Origin: Hyphomicrobiales bacterium
Lineage (GTDB): Bacteria > Pseudomonadota > Alphaproteobacteria > Rhizobiales > Phreatobacteraceae
Assembly: GCA_017304475.1 (NCBI GenBank)
Contig: JAFKKV010000048.1
Coordinates: 1-41,700 of the forward strand
Direction: 5' to 3'
DNA length: 41,700 nucleotides
A program made the translations under genes and the position numbers. Below, piece by piece: positions 14,948 to 23,436 of the stretch. Position 1 is the first letter of the stretch, and the number at the start of each line of letters is the position of its first letter. Below the pieces are notes generated by a model. The model was not told the DNA's origin and searched no databases. It worked only from the letters and a program-made list of their open reading frames with translations.

Positions 14948-15526
14948 ATGAACAAGTCCCTTGTCGCCTTCGCCCTGACCGTTGCGACGGTCGTCGGCGC
15001 CGCCACGCTCAATCCCGTCCCCGTCCTGGCGCAGGCCGCCCCTCCCGCGGCGGCCCCGGCCGCTGCGCCACCTGCCTCCACCTTGCCGGGCGGGGCCTCA
15101 TCGCTGCAGGAGACCTATCAGGACTGGCAGGTCGCCTGCCTGCAGCAAGGCGCCGGCAAGCGCTGCGCGCTGACCCAGCAGCAGGCCGACCCGCAAAGCC
15201 GGCAGCGCGTGATGGCGATCGAACTGACGACGGTCGGGGACAAGGCGGAAGGCGTGCTCGTGCTGCCGTTCGGACTGGCGCTCGACAAGGGCGTGACGCT
15301 GCAGATCGATGACGGCCCGGTCGGCCAGCCGCTCAGGTTCCGCACCTGCTTGCCGGCCGGCTGTCTGGTGCCGCTGTCCTTCGACGCGCGGATGCTGGCG
15401 ACGCTTCGCCGCGGCACCGCCGTCAAAGCCAAGGTCACCACCGATGACGGCCGCGAGACCGTCTTGTCGATCTCGCTGAAGGGACTAGCCTCGGCTCTCG
15501 ATCGCACCGCCGCCCTGCTGCGCTGA
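14948..15526 (+). CDS. Invasion-associated locus B (IalB) family protein
   Basis: The 192-residue exported protein has a signal peptide (cleavage near VLAQA), a Pro/Ala-rich linker (about 30-48) and an IalB domain. The domain starts ETYQDWQVACLQQ, with paired cysteines in ACLQQGAGKRCALTQ and the CLPAGC motif. In Bartonella IalB contributes to erythrocyte invasion. In free-living Hyphomicrobiales the family is widespread as periplasmic or envelope proteins without known activity, so the name should not be taken as evidence of virulence. It probably has its own promoter in the 124 bp after the CDF gene. Confidence 0.85.
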   Translation: MNKSLVAFALTVATVVGAATLNPVPVLAQAAPPAAAPAAAPPASTLPGGASSLQETYQDWQVACLQQGAGKRCALTQQQADPQSRQRVMAIELTTVGDKAEGVLVLPFGLALDKGVTLQIDDGPVGQPLRFRTCLPAGCLVPLSFDARMLATLRRGTAVKAKVTTDDGRETVLSISLKGLASALDRTAALLR

Positions 15527-15565
15527 CGGGACGGCGCGGCGGCCGGGCGCGCCCCAGGATATCCC

Positions 15566-17110
15566 ATGTCGCATGGTCTGCATCACGTCACGCTGGTCAC
15601 CGGACACGCCCAGGCCAATGTCGACTTTTACGTGGGCTTTCTCGGCCTCCGGCTGGTCAAGCGCACCGGCGGCTTCGAGGACGCAACCCAACTGCATCTG
15701 CTCTACGGCGACGCGGCCGGTTCGCCGGGCTCGCTCGTCACCTTCCTGGTATGGGAAGACGGCCAGCCCGGCCGGGTCGGTCTCGGCCAGTTCAGCGACC
15801 TCGCCCTCGCGATCCCTTCCGCCAGCATCGGCTTCTGGCTGACGCGGGCGATGAGCCAGGGCATCAAGGTCGCCGGCCCCTCGCGCGAATTCGGCGAGCC
15901 GGTTCTGCGCCTGACCGATCCGGACGGCGCGACCGTCAAGCTCGTCGGGGTCGACACGCTCGCCGCGGCGGCGCCGCTCGTGGATGGGGCGATACCGGCT
16001 GAACATGCGATCCGCCGCCTGCGCGGCGCCACCGTCCTGTCGGACCAGGCAAGGGAGACCCAGGCCGCCCTCGCCGAACATCTGGCTTATGCCGAGACCG
16101 CGCGCCAGGACGGCCTGATCCGGCTGACTTCGCCGGCCGGCGATACCATCGACCTGCGCGACGCCACCGGTTTCTGGCCGGGCGTCGGCGGCCCCGGCAC
16201 GATCGACCACCTGGCGTTTCGCACACCGGATCTCGACGGCCTGCGCCGGGCGCATCGGCTGTTGCAGGATCAGGGCCGCGAGACCAGCGAGATCAAGGAT
16301 CGGCGCTATTTCACCTCGATCTACTGGCGCGAACCGGCAGGCGCCCTGTGCGAACGAGCGACGGACGGGCCCGGCATGGCCTTCGACGAAAACCCGGACC
16401 ATCTCGGCGAGATGCTGTTCGTGCCGCCGGAAACGGCCGAAGAGGTCAAGCTGCAACTGCCCGACATCGCCCTGCCCGGCGAACCGCGCGATCGGCGGGT
16501 CGAACTGCCTTTCATCTACAGGCTGAAGCGGCCGGCGGACCCTGACGGCAGCACCATCGTCGTGCTGCACGGCACCGGCGGCAACGAGACCGACCTGATG
16601 CCTCTGGCCCGTCGGATCGCGCCGCGCGCCGCGCTTCTCGGTTTTCGCGGCCGCAGCACCGAGGAAGGCGTGTTGCGATGGTTCCGACGGTTCGACGCGT
16701 CCACCTTCGACCAGACCGATATCACCGCCGAAGCCGCGGCCTTCGCCGAGACGCTGCCTGAGGCCCTGGCGGCCCACGGCCTCGACCCCGGCCGGACGAC
16801 CGTGCTGGGCTATTCCAACGGCGCCAATTTCGCGGCCGCCGTCATGCTGCTGCATCCCGGCATCATCCGCACCGCCGCCTTGCTGCGACCGGTCCGTGTG
16901 CTGGATGCGGCGCCCCCGGCCGACCTTTCGGGAACAGCCGTCCTGACGGTCACCGGAACGTCCGATCCGTTCGCAGCCGATGCCGATGGCCTGGACGAGC
17001 TTTTGAGGAACGCGGGCGCGCGGCTCTCGCGACAGCGTCTCGCCGCAGGCCACGCCCTGACCGATGACGACGCGCGGGCGGTCAGGACCTGGCTCGCCGA
17101 AGAGCCATAG
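15566..17110 (+). CDS. Fusion of MhqO-type ring-cleaving dioxygenase and MhqD-type carboxylesterase
   Basis: The 514-residue protein joins two enzymes. Residues 1-300 hold two VOC (glyoxalase-fold) modules with likely metal ligands His7 (GLHHVTL), His215 (IDHLAF) and Glu263 (GALCERATD), as in the Bacillus hydroquinone dioxygenase MhqO. Residues 315-514 are an alpha/beta hydrolase: LHGTGG at 334-339, nucleophile Ser417 in GYSNG, Asp467 in SDPF and His496 in AGHAL, as in MhqD/YodD esterases. In Bacillus these are separate members of the MhqR regulon for quinone resistance. The fusion would couple ring cleavage to hydrolysis. No frameshift is seen. AGGA precedes the ATG. Confidence 0.88.
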   Translation: MSHGLHHVTLVTGHAQANVDFYVGFLGLRLVKRTGGFEDATQLHLLYGDAAGSPGSLVTFLVWEDGQPGRVGLGQFSDLALAIPSASIGFWLTRAMSQGIKVAGPSREFGEPVLRLTDPDGATVKLVGVDTLAAAAPLVDGAIPAEHAIRRLRGATVLSDQARETQAALAEHLAYAETARQDGLIRLTSPAGDTIDLRDATGFWPGVGGPGTIDHLAFRTPDLDGLRRAHRLLQDQGRETSEIKDRRYFTSIYWREPAGALCERATDGPGMAFDENPDHLGEMLFVPPETAEEVKLQLPDIALPGEPRDRRVELPFIYRLKRPADPDGSTIVVLHGTGGNETDLMPLARRIAPRAALLGFRGRSTEEGVLRWFRRFDASTFDQTDITAEAAAFAETLPEALAAHGLDPGRTTVLGYSNGANFAAAVMLLHPGIIRTAALLRPVRVLDAAPPADLSGTAVLTVTGTSDPFAADADGLDELLRNAGARLSRQRLAAGHALTDDDARAVRTWLAEEP

Positions 17111-17414
17111 GCACGGCAGCCCGTCAGGCCCAGCCTCGGGGCGCGGGTCTTCCCTGCCGGCCCTGCATCGGCAAGGATGAGGGATTGGCGGCCGTGCACC
17201 GATATCTCACACGAGCAGTTGATCTCGCGGCGCCCCCGCCTTTCCCCCGTTCGGGGGAGGCAGATCCCCGCCAGCCATGGAAGGCTTCCAGCAATCTCTG
17301 ACCAGAGAATCGCCGGAGTCTCTCATTGCGCCCGATCATGCCGACCGCCTCCCTGCACGGCCAGCCCTTCAAGCCGGGCTCTGGCCTGTGGCACCGACCA
17401 CTGCGGAGGGCGTC
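17111..17414. other. Intergenic region before the 239-residue protein gene
   Basis: This 304-bp stretch has no supported gene. A CCCCC/GGGGG hairpin with loop GTTC lies at 17244-17257 but has no U-run. The frame of the next gene stays open back to an ATG at 17277, but the upstream part lacks a ribosome-binding site. Confidence 0.4.
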
Positions 17415-18134
17415 ATGAGCATCGCGCTTGTCCCGTCGGAATGCCGCCATTCCGCCGCCGCCCAGGCCGTGTTCGACGAGCTCGACAGCCGGGTGGTCGA
17501 TGTCTTCGCCGATATCCATGGCTGGCGCGGCTGGAAATTCATCTCCAACCGTCGCGCGCCGAAGCCGCAGAGCCTGGCGCTCGCCCGTGAGATCATGCGC
17601 GCGATCGAGTGGTATCAGGAGCACCGGGTCGAGACCGGCCTCAGGCTCGCGAACCACCTGCCCGCCGAGGAAGCGGCGCTCCTCAGGTCGCTTTGGGACA
17701 GTGGCGACCATCAGACCGCTGCCGAGGGCCATTACGCCCCCCTGACGCCCGCCTGTTTCGCGGTTGCCGCCGTGCGCGGCCGGCTCGCCGAGACGGATAA
17801 CGGCCTCGGCCTCATCGGCGCGGATTATCTGTTCGAGCAACTGACCGCACTCGTCGCCCAGGCGGCGCTGCCGATCAGCGAGGAACGCGATATCCAGCAT
17901 GACGGCATGCGCCTGGCGGTCATGCGCGCGGCCGCCAATACGTCGCGCGTCGGCCAGATCAAGCAATTGATCCTCGACATGGCGACGCGCCAGCCGGAAA
18001 GCGCCAAGATCATGTTGCGCGGCTTCGACTGCTTCCGCGTGGTCTATCCACTGCCGGTCTGGGACGAAGCCTACGAGCGGGCGCTCAAAAGCGACGCCCC
18101 CGTCTGGGTGGGGAGCAGTTCCAAGCGATCCTAG
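17415..18134 (+). CDS. Hypothetical protein, mostly helical, 239 residues
   Basis: I do not recognise this protein. It has no signal peptide or membrane segment and reads as a bundle of amphipathic helices. Notable stretches are HGWRGWKFISNRRAP (35-49), IEWYQEHRVETG (64-75), a Gly-rich turn leading into a helix (GLGLIGADYLFEQLT, 130-144) and FDCFRVVYPLPVWDEAY (204-220). Scattered Glu and His residues on the helices faintly recall heme-oxygenase-like diiron proteins, but the ligand pattern is incomplete. A strong GGAGG lies 5 bases before the ATG. It stands alone between the MhqO-MhqD fusion and the lectin gene. Confidence 0.72.
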   Translation: MSIALVPSECRHSAAAQAVFDELDSRVVDVFADIHGWRGWKFISNRRAPKPQSLALAREIMRAIEWYQEHRVETGLRLANHLPAEEAALLRSLWDSGDHQTAAEGHYAPLTPACFAVAAVRGRLAETDNGLGLIGADYLFEQLTALVAQAALPISEERDIQHDGMRLAVMRAAANTSRVGQIKQLILDMATRQPESAKIMLRGFDCFRVVYPLPVWDEAYERALKSDAPVWVGSSSKRS

Positions 18135-18282
18135 ACCGGTAAGCCGTCAGATCATTGGAAAATTGATCCCCGCATCGGGCCGGAGGTCCGCGCCACAAGA
18201 CGGGTTGTGTGGGTCGTTGCTGCCGCACCGGGATTGAATGGAAGAGGCACGACGGAAAGCCGGCGATCGATCATTCGGGTAC

Positions 18283-18311
18283 GTGACGCAAGGGCATAGT
18301 TGCCCTATCTA
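18283..18311 (+). promoter_or_regulatory. Candidate promoter of the ricin-type lectin gene
   Basis: GTGACG (18283-18288), a 17-bp spacer and TATCTA (18306-18311) form a sigma70-like promoter about 38 bp before the ATG at 18350. The spacer end overlaps a small GGGCA/TGCCC inverted repeat. Confidence 0.45.
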
Positions 18312-18349
18312 GGCCGGGCCTCAATGTGGGGAGGCTCGGGGAAGTGACC

Positions 18350-18877
18350 ATGAATCGTATCGCAAAGTCGATGGCTTTGGCCTCGGCACTCGTCGCTGGC
18401 TGTCTCGCCGTCAATGAAGCCGCCTATGGGCAGGATCAAGCGATCGACTCGAACGTCTATTACAAGCTGACGACGCAATTTCGTGGTCGCAACATGCCGC
18501 TGGACGTATTCAATGGCGGCCCCAGCAACAACAAGGTTCAATTGCGCCGCGCCGACAATGTCAGCGGACAATTCTGGCGTTTCGTGCGCGAGGATGGCGG
18601 GTTCTACCGGCTCACGACGCAGTTTCGCGGGCCGAATATGTGCCTTGATATCGATCCAGGACCAAACCAGCCGGAATTGCGTCCCTGTGGCAATTTCTCC
18701 GGACAGCTTTGGCGGCTCACGCGCGCTCAGGGTGGCTTTCGCTTGACCACACAGTTTCGCGGAACCGCGATGTGTCTGGACGTCGAGCCGTCGACCAACC
18801 AGCCCGAGCTTCGTGCATGCGGCAATTTTACCGGCCAGTTCTGGAGCCTCGTTCCGACCGACAGCTCAGTGCGATGA
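18350..18877 (+). CDS. Secreted three-repeat ricin-B-like lectin, possible lipoprotein
   Basis: The 175-residue exported protein consists of a signal and three homologous repeats of about 42 residues (37-83, 85-128, 129-169). Each has the pattern LTTQFRG, then CLD or PLD, then a polar loop, then GNFSGQLW or similar. This is one beta-trefoil of the ricin-B (RICIN) type, which usually binds carbohydrate. The last W of each repeat (W76, W121, W165) is kept; repeat 1 lacks the cysteine pair seen in repeats 2 and 3. The signal contains LVAGC (Cys18), a possible lipobox, but cleavage after AYG by signal peptidase I is also possible. No catalytic domain is attached. Confidence 0.82.
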   Translation: MNRIAKSMALASALVAGCLAVNEAAYGQDQAIDSNVYYKLTTQFRGRNMPLDVFNGGPSNNKVQLRRADNVSGQFWRFVREDGGFYRLTTQFRGPNMCLDIDPGPNQPELRPCGNFSGQLWRLTRAQGGFRLTTQFRGTAMCLDVEPSTNQPELRACGNFTGQFWSLVPTDSSVR

Positions 18878-18924
18878 GCGCCGCGCTCTGGACGGCCTGA
18901 CGGGCCTGAAGCCCCTCAACGTCA

Positions 18925-18949
18925 AAGGCCCCGTTCATGGCGGGGCCTT
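18925..18949. terminator. Bidirectional terminator-like hairpin between convergent genes
   Basis: AAGGCCCCG and CGGGGCCTT form a perfect 9-bp stem with a 7-base loop. It lies 48 bp after the lectin gene and 99 bp after the convergent GntR gene. U-tracts are short (TTT on the minus side), so efficiency is uncertain. Confidence 0.6.
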
Positions 18950-19047
18950 CATGTTGCGGCCGGCCGGAGCGGCAAGGACAGCCCGGCGCCTCCGTTGTCC
19001 CGTAATGTCTGCGGCCGGATGAGCGCGCGGCTCGGCCAGGCAGATCC

Positions 19048-19761
19048 TCAGCCGGTCACCGCGCGGGCCGTCGCCATGTAGATCTGGGCATAGCCTTCCT
19101 TGATCGCCGAGGTAATCTGGTCGAGCCGGCGATCGATATGTTTCTCCAGCACCGAGACGCAGGCCGCCTCGTCGCGCGCCTTGACCGCCATCAACACGGC
19201 GCGATGCTCGGCCTGCGTGTTCGAGCGGTTGATGCGATCCATGTCGATCCAGCGCACGAAGCGGATGCGGGCATTGACGTTGCGCAGCACCCGCAGCATC
19301 TCGGCATTGTTCGACATGGCCATCAGCCGCTCGTGAAAGGCCTCGTCCAACTCGACGAGCTCGATCGCCGTGCGCTCGCCCGGGTCAGGACCGGTCGCGT
19401 CGAGAAAGGCCAGCAGCGCATCGATATCGCTGTCCTTGGCACGCCGGATCGCCAGCCGCGCGGACGCAAGCTCGATCGACTTGCGCAATTCATAGAGGTC
19501 GAAGATCTCATGGGCGTCGAGCTCGCGGCAGAAGAAGCCCTTGCCCGGCGTGAAACGCAGAAAACCCTCGGTGTTCAGGCGGTTCAGCGCCTCGCGCAGC
19601 GGCGTCCGGCTGACGCCGAGACGCTTGGCGATGTCTCCTTCGTTGAGCCGCTCGCCCGGCTTGAACTCATAGCTCACGGCCATGGCCTTGAGCTGTTCGT
19701 AGACCCGATCGACAACGCTGTCGGAGATGATCTCCACGTGGCTTTCCTTAGCTGAATGCAT
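19048..19761 (-). CDS. GntR-family (FadR/FCD subgroup) transcriptional regulator
   Basis: The 237-residue protein has an N-terminal winged helix (VVDRVYEQLKAMA, GERLNEGDIAKRLGVSRTPL, REALNRLNTEGFL) and an all-helical FCD effector domain. The likely metal-binding His residues are in DEAFHERLM, AEHRAVLM and EKHIDRRL. FCD regulators usually respond to organic acids or amino-acid breakdown products. It lies 104 bp downstream of, and in the same direction as, the catabolic genes from 27670 to 19866, and probably controls that locus and itself. The ATG at 19761 is chosen because the wHTH starts shortly after; the open frame extends further without similarity. Confidence 0.88.
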   Translation of the reverse strand: MHSAKESHVEIISDSVVDRVYEQLKAMAVSYEFKPGERLNEGDIAKRLGVSRTPLREALNRLNTEGFLRFTPGKGFFCRELDAHEIFDLYELRKSIELASARLAIRRAKDSDIDALLAFLDATGPDPGERTAIELVELDEAFHERLMAMSNNAEMLRVLRNVNARIRFVRWIDMDRINRSNTQAEHRAVLMAVKARDEAACVSVLEKHIDRRLDQITSAIKEGYAQIYMATARAVTG

Positions 19762-19865
19762 TGCCGAACACACTTCAATATACCGGCCCCGGCGGAGCGC
19801 TGGCAATCGCCAAACCGGGCATTTCCGGCCTGTTCGCGCCTCCGGAAGCGGTCGATCGGGGACGA

Positions 19866-21302
19866 TCAGGGACTTTCGAAAACCTTGCCCGGGTTCATCA
19901 GCCCCGCCGGATCGATCGCGGCCTTGATCCGCTGCATCAGCTCGAATTCCGGGCCGGCGCGCCAATCCGCCAGCATGTCCGGTTTCAGCCGGCCAATGCC
20001 GTGCTCGGCCGAGAAACTGCCGTCGAGCGCGCGCACCACCGCGTTGACGGCATCCATCAGGTCGTGGCTGCGCGCGAGGAATTCGCTGCCGGCCATCGCC
20101 TCCGGTTGAACGAAGTTCATGTGGATATTGCCATCGCCCATATGGCCGAAGGGCACGGCGCGAATGCCGGGGATCAGCCGCTCGCCGGCTTCCGTGGCGA
20201 GCCGGATCAGGTCGGGCACGCGCGAGACCGGCACGGAGACGTCGTTCTTCACGCTGGCACCGGCGAGTTTCTGGGATTCGGAATGTTCCTCGCGCAGCCG
20301 CCAGAGCGCCTGGGCCTGGGCCGCGCTTTCGGCGATCGCCGCATCGATGACCTCGCCTGCCTCGAAGGCCTCGCCGAGCACGGTCTCGACGAGCGCACGC
20401 AGGCCCACATCCGGGCGCGGCGAAGCAAGTTCCACCAGCACATAATGGTCGGCGGCTTCGGCCAGCGGCAGAGACGCCCCCGAAATATGTTTCAGCACGA
20501 GGCCGACGCCCGTGCCCGACATATATTCGAAGGCCTGCAGGCTGGCCTCGTCGCGGTCGCGGAAGCGGCGGAACAGGGCGAGCGCCGCGGCGAGATCGGG
20601 CACCGCGCAGAATGCGACCTCCTGCGCCTTCGGCCGGGCGAACAGGCGCAGCACCGCGGCGGTGACAATGCCGAGCGTGCCCTCGGCGCCGACGAAGAGC
20701 TGGCGCAGGGCGTAACCGGTATTGTCCTTGCGCAGGCGCCGCAGGCCATTCCAGATCTGGCCGTCCGGCAGCACCACTTCGAGACCCAGCATCAGTTCGC
20801 GGGCATTGCCGTAGCGCACCGTGGTATTGCCGCCGGCATTGGTGGAGAGCACGCCGCCAATGGTGGCCGAGCCCTCGGCGCCGAGCGACAGCGGGAACAG
20901 GCAGCCGGCTTCGGCCGCGGCGTCCTGCGCGGTCTTCAGGATGACCCCGGCCTCGGCGACCATGGTCATGTCGACCGGGTCGATATCGCGAATGCGGTTC
21001 ATCCGGGCGAGCGACAGTACGACCTGGCGGCCGCTTTCATCCGGCATGGCGCCGCCGACCATCGAGGTATTGCCGCCTTGCGGCACGACCGCGACGCCCC
21101 TGGACGACAAGAGCCTCATCGCTCCCGCGAGCTGTTGCGTATCGGCCGGCCGTAGCACGCAGGGCGCGCGGCCGCGATAGAGGCCGCGCCAGTCGGAGAG
21201 GTAGGGCTCGATATCCGACTGGGCGGTGAGAATGCCGCGCTCGCCGACCAGCGAGCGAAGATCGTTGATGAGGCTGTCTTGAATCAGGCTGTCGTCAGTC
21301 AC
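19866..21302 (-). CDS. FAD-linked oxidase, GlcD / D-2-hydroxyacid dehydrogenase type
   Basis: The 478-residue flavoprotein has the FAD-binding PP-loop region PQGGNTSMVGGAMPD, the GAEGSATIGGVLSTNAGGN segment and the C-terminal motifs FGHMGDGNIHMNF and SAEHGIGRLK. These are typical of D-lactate, glycolate and D-2-hydroxyglutarate dehydrogenases, which oxidise a D-2-hydroxy acid to the 2-oxo acid. The GTG at 21302 gives the usual N-terminal length; a TTG at 21362 is the only in-frame start further upstream and would overlap the preceding gene. It is the last enzyme gene of the minus-strand locus and may feed 2-oxo acid back from a hydroxy acid. Confidence 0.88.
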   Translation of the reverse strand: MTDDSLIQDSLINDLRSLVGERGILTAQSDIEPYLSDWRGLYRGRAPCVLRPADTQQLAGAMRLLSSRGVAVVPQGGNTSMVGGAMPDESGRQVVLSLARMNRIRDIDPVDMTMVAEAGVILKTAQDAAAEAGCLFPLSLGAEGSATIGGVLSTNAGGNTTVRYGNARELMLGLEVVLPDGQIWNGLRRLRKDNTGYALRQLFVGAEGTLGIVTAAVLRLFARPKAQEVAFCAVPDLAAALALFRRFRDRDEASLQAFEYMSGTGVGLVLKHISGASLPLAEAADHYVLVELASPRPDVGLRALVETVLGEAFEAGEVIDAAIAESAAQAQALWRLREEHSESQKLAGASVKNDVSVPVSRVPDLIRLATEAGERLIPGIRAVPFGHMGDGNIHMNFVQPEAMAGSEFLARSHDLMDAVNAVVRALDGSFSAEHGIGRLKPDMLADWRAGPEFELMQRIKAAIDPAGLMNPGKVFESP

Positions 21303-21354
21303 GTCGTCACCATGAGAGGGGATCTCATGGTCCCGTTGCGGCCGAATGGGAGGA

Positions 21355-22104
21355 TCAGGCAAACACGCGGGGGCGCAGGCCCGCGTGGAACCAGGTGATC
21401 ATCGAATAGATGTCGTAGACGGGAATGCCAACTGCCGCCTGAAGGGCGGCCGCATAAGGCGGCATGTTGGTGCATTCCAGCACGATGGCGCCGATATCGG
21501 GATTCCCGGCGACCAGGGCCTTGCCGGCCTCCACGACATCCTGTTCGGCGAGCGCCACATCCATGTCGTCCTTCTCCGCCTTGATCAGCACACGGAAGAA
21601 TTCCTTGCCGTTTTCTGTGCCGACCATGGGCGTGTCGAGCGGCACGCCGGCGCCCTCCAGATGGGCGGGCGTCAAGGTCGAGCCCGACACCGTCACCAGG
21701 CCGACGCGCTTGCCCGGCGGCAAGGTCGCCTGCACCCAGGGCACCTGCATCAGCGAGGAGGTCGCGACCGGCACGCCGACCGCCGCCGCGATTTCCTTCT
21801 GGAACAGCGAGAGGAAGCCGCAATTGGTGGTGATCCCCTCGGCGCCGAGCCGGACCAGATCCTTGGCGGCGTCGATGAAGTCCGGCAGCAGGCCGGCCGC
21901 CCCCTTCAGCACGACCTTTTCCGGGCTCGCGCCCGACACCACCCGGTAGAGCACCGGGAAAGGCCAGGTCGTACCGTTGCCCATGTCGCCGGGAATGCGG
22001 GGAAAGCGCGCCTCGAGCATGAGGATGCCGAGCGGCGCGCCATAGATGGCCTTGCCGCCGCGGGCGATCCGGGGCGCGGGAGCAGTCGCGGAATGAGCGG
22101 TCAT
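21355..22104 (-). CDS. Aspartate/glutamate racemase family protein
   Basis: The 249-residue protein of the Asp/Glu/hydantoin racemase superfamily keeps both catalytic cysteines: Cys95 in TTNCGFLSLF and Cys211 in LECTNMPPYA. Further family features are the N-terminal GILMLEARFPRIPGDMGN and LVTVSGSTLTP. Cofactor-independent racemases use the two Cys as acid and base to invert an alpha carbon. It sits directly after a D-amino-acid-oxidase-type flavoenzyme (45-bp gap), so it may convert an imported L-amino acid to the D-form or the reverse. AAGGA precedes the ATG. Related arylmalonate and maleate enzymes share the fold, so the reaction is not certain. Confidence 0.85.
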   Translation of the reverse strand: MTAHSATAPAPRIARGGKAIYGAPLGILMLEARFPRIPGDMGNGTTWPFPVLYRVVSGASPEKVVLKGAAGLLPDFIDAAKDLVRLGAEGITTNCGFLSLFQKEIAAAVGVPVATSSLMQVPWVQATLPPGKRVGLVTVSGSTLTPAHLEGAGVPLDTPMVGTENGKEFFRVLIKAEKDDMDVALAEQDVVEAGKALVAGNPDIGAIVLECTNMPPYAAALQAAVGIPVYDIYSMITWFHAGLRPRVFA

Positions 22105-22149
22105 GAGCCTGGTCCTTTCGAAGGCGGCAGGAGATCTTGAAGACGGCGA

Positions 22150-23436
22150 TCAGAGATAGCGGGCGGGATCGAACGGGCCGACCGGGATCTCCGGCTCGCG
22201 GCCGCCGATGAGCTGGGCGACCACCCGGCCGGTCCGTGCCGAGCCGACCAGGCCGACATGGCCGTGGCCGAAGGCGTAGACGACATCGCGGCTCGCCCGC
22301 GAATAGCCGAGGCAAGGGCGCCCGTCGGGCATGCTCGGGCGGTGGCCCAGCCACGCCTTGACGCGGGCACCGGCCACGCTGGTGGCGAGTTCCCTCGGCA
22401 GCTTCGGAAACATGCCGATCAGGTGATCGCGCAGGATTTCGGCGCGCCGCCAATCGGGCGCGGCATCGAGCCCGGCGATCTCCACCTGGCCGGCGGCGCG
22501 CAGTCCCTTGTCGGTCCAGTTGATCACCATCTTGGCGTCGGAGGCCATGAAGGACGAACGTGGCCCGGCCTCGGGGTTCTCGATCATGACGTGATAGCCG
22601 CGCTCGGTTTCGAGCGGCAGGCTGTCGCCGATCGAGGCGGCGAGCGGCTTGGAGCGGGCGCCCGCTGCAATCACCGCGGCATCACAGGCGATCTCGCCGC
22701 CATCGGTGACGACGGCGACCAGCTTGCCTCCCGCGAGCCTGAGCTTCCTGGCCTTGGCCTGGACGAATTCGGCGCCCAGCGAACGGGCGTGCTCGGCGAG
22801 ACCCGCGACATAGGCGCCGGGATCGCGGCAGCGGCCGGCCTCCTCGACCAGCACGCCGAACTGGTAGCGCGGATGCAGTTCCGGCTCGCGCTGGCGCAAT
22901 TCGTCGGCCGAGAGCTCCAGCCAGTCGATGCCGACGCGCTTGCGAATGGTCCAGGCGAGCTTGTCGGCGTCGAAAGGCGCACGCGAGGGATAGACATGCA
23001 TGACGCCCTGGCGCTCGATCAGGTGGCCGAGACCGGCCTCGTCGGCGAGCTTCTTGTGCAGGGCCGGCGCGTCCTTCAGGAGGGCGCGCAAGGCTATCGC
23101 GGTTTCCTCGACCTTGGCCGCGGTCCAGCCCGACCAGAGATATTTGACCAGCCAGGGCAAGGCCCGGGGCAAATAGCTCCAGCGGATCGCCAGCGGGCCC
23201 AGCGGATCCATCAGGAATTTCGGCACCTTTTTCCAGACGCCCGGTTCGGCCGGCGGGATGACCGAATGCGACGACAGCCAGCCGGCATTGCCATAACTCG
23301 CCGCCTGGACATCGCCCGGGGTCGCCGGCTCGATGATCGTGACGCGATGGCCGTCACGCAGCGCCTCGATGGCGCTGATGACGCCAATGGCGCCGGCTCC
23401 GATGATGGCGACGTGACGGCCGGTCTGTTCGCTCAT
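22150..23436 (-). CDS. FAD-dependent D-amino acid dehydrogenase/oxidase (DadA/DAO family)
   Basis: The 428-residue protein begins with a Rossmann FAD motif (GAGAIG, then IIEP after about 25 residues) and shows the DadA-type segment SYGNAGWLSSHSVIPPAEPG. The C-terminal part has WLGHRPSMPDGRPCLGY and a second glycine-rich FAD contact (FGHGHVGLVGSARTGR). Such enzymes oxidise D-amino acids to imines that hydrolyse to 2-oxo acids and ammonia. The start overlaps the stop of the upstream thiamine-enzyme gene by 4 bp, indicating coupling. RidA, encoded nearby, would deal with imine by-products. The substrate is unknown. Confidence 0.88.
   Translation of the reverse strand: MSEQTGRHVAIIGAGAIGVISAIEALRDGHRVTIIEPATPGDVQAASYGNAGWLSSHSVIPPAEPGVWKKVPKFLMDPLGPLAIRWSYLPRALPWLVKYLWSGWTAAKVEETAIALRALLKDAPALHKKLADEAGLGHLIERQGVMHVYPSRAPFDADKLAWTIRKRVGIDWLELSADELRQREPELHPRYQFGVLVEEAGRCRDPGAYVAGLAEHARSLGAEFVQAKARKLRLAGGKLVAVVTDGGEIACDAAVIAAGARSKPLAASIGDSLPLETERGYHVMIENPEAGPRSSFMASDAKMVINWTDKGLRAAGQVEIAGLDAAPDWRRAEILRDHLIGMFPKLPRELATSVAGARVKAWLGHRPSMPDGRPCLGYSRASRDVVYAFGHGHVGLVGSARTGRVVAQLIGGREPEIPVGPFDPARYL

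Noticed and set aside
14948..15526. Reading the IalB-family protein as a virulence factor
   Set aside because: The family is broadly distributed in free-living relatives; nothing else in the window suggests a pathogen.
17244..17257. CCCCC/GGGGG hairpin after the MhqO-MhqD fusion gene
   Set aside because: Stem is short, no U-run follows on either strand, and it lies more than 130 bp after the stop.
19761..21155. Long plus-strand frame opposite the GlcD-like gene
   Set aside because: The minus strand has complete FAD-enzyme motifs; the plus frame shows no recognisable protein and starts within the GntR promoter region.
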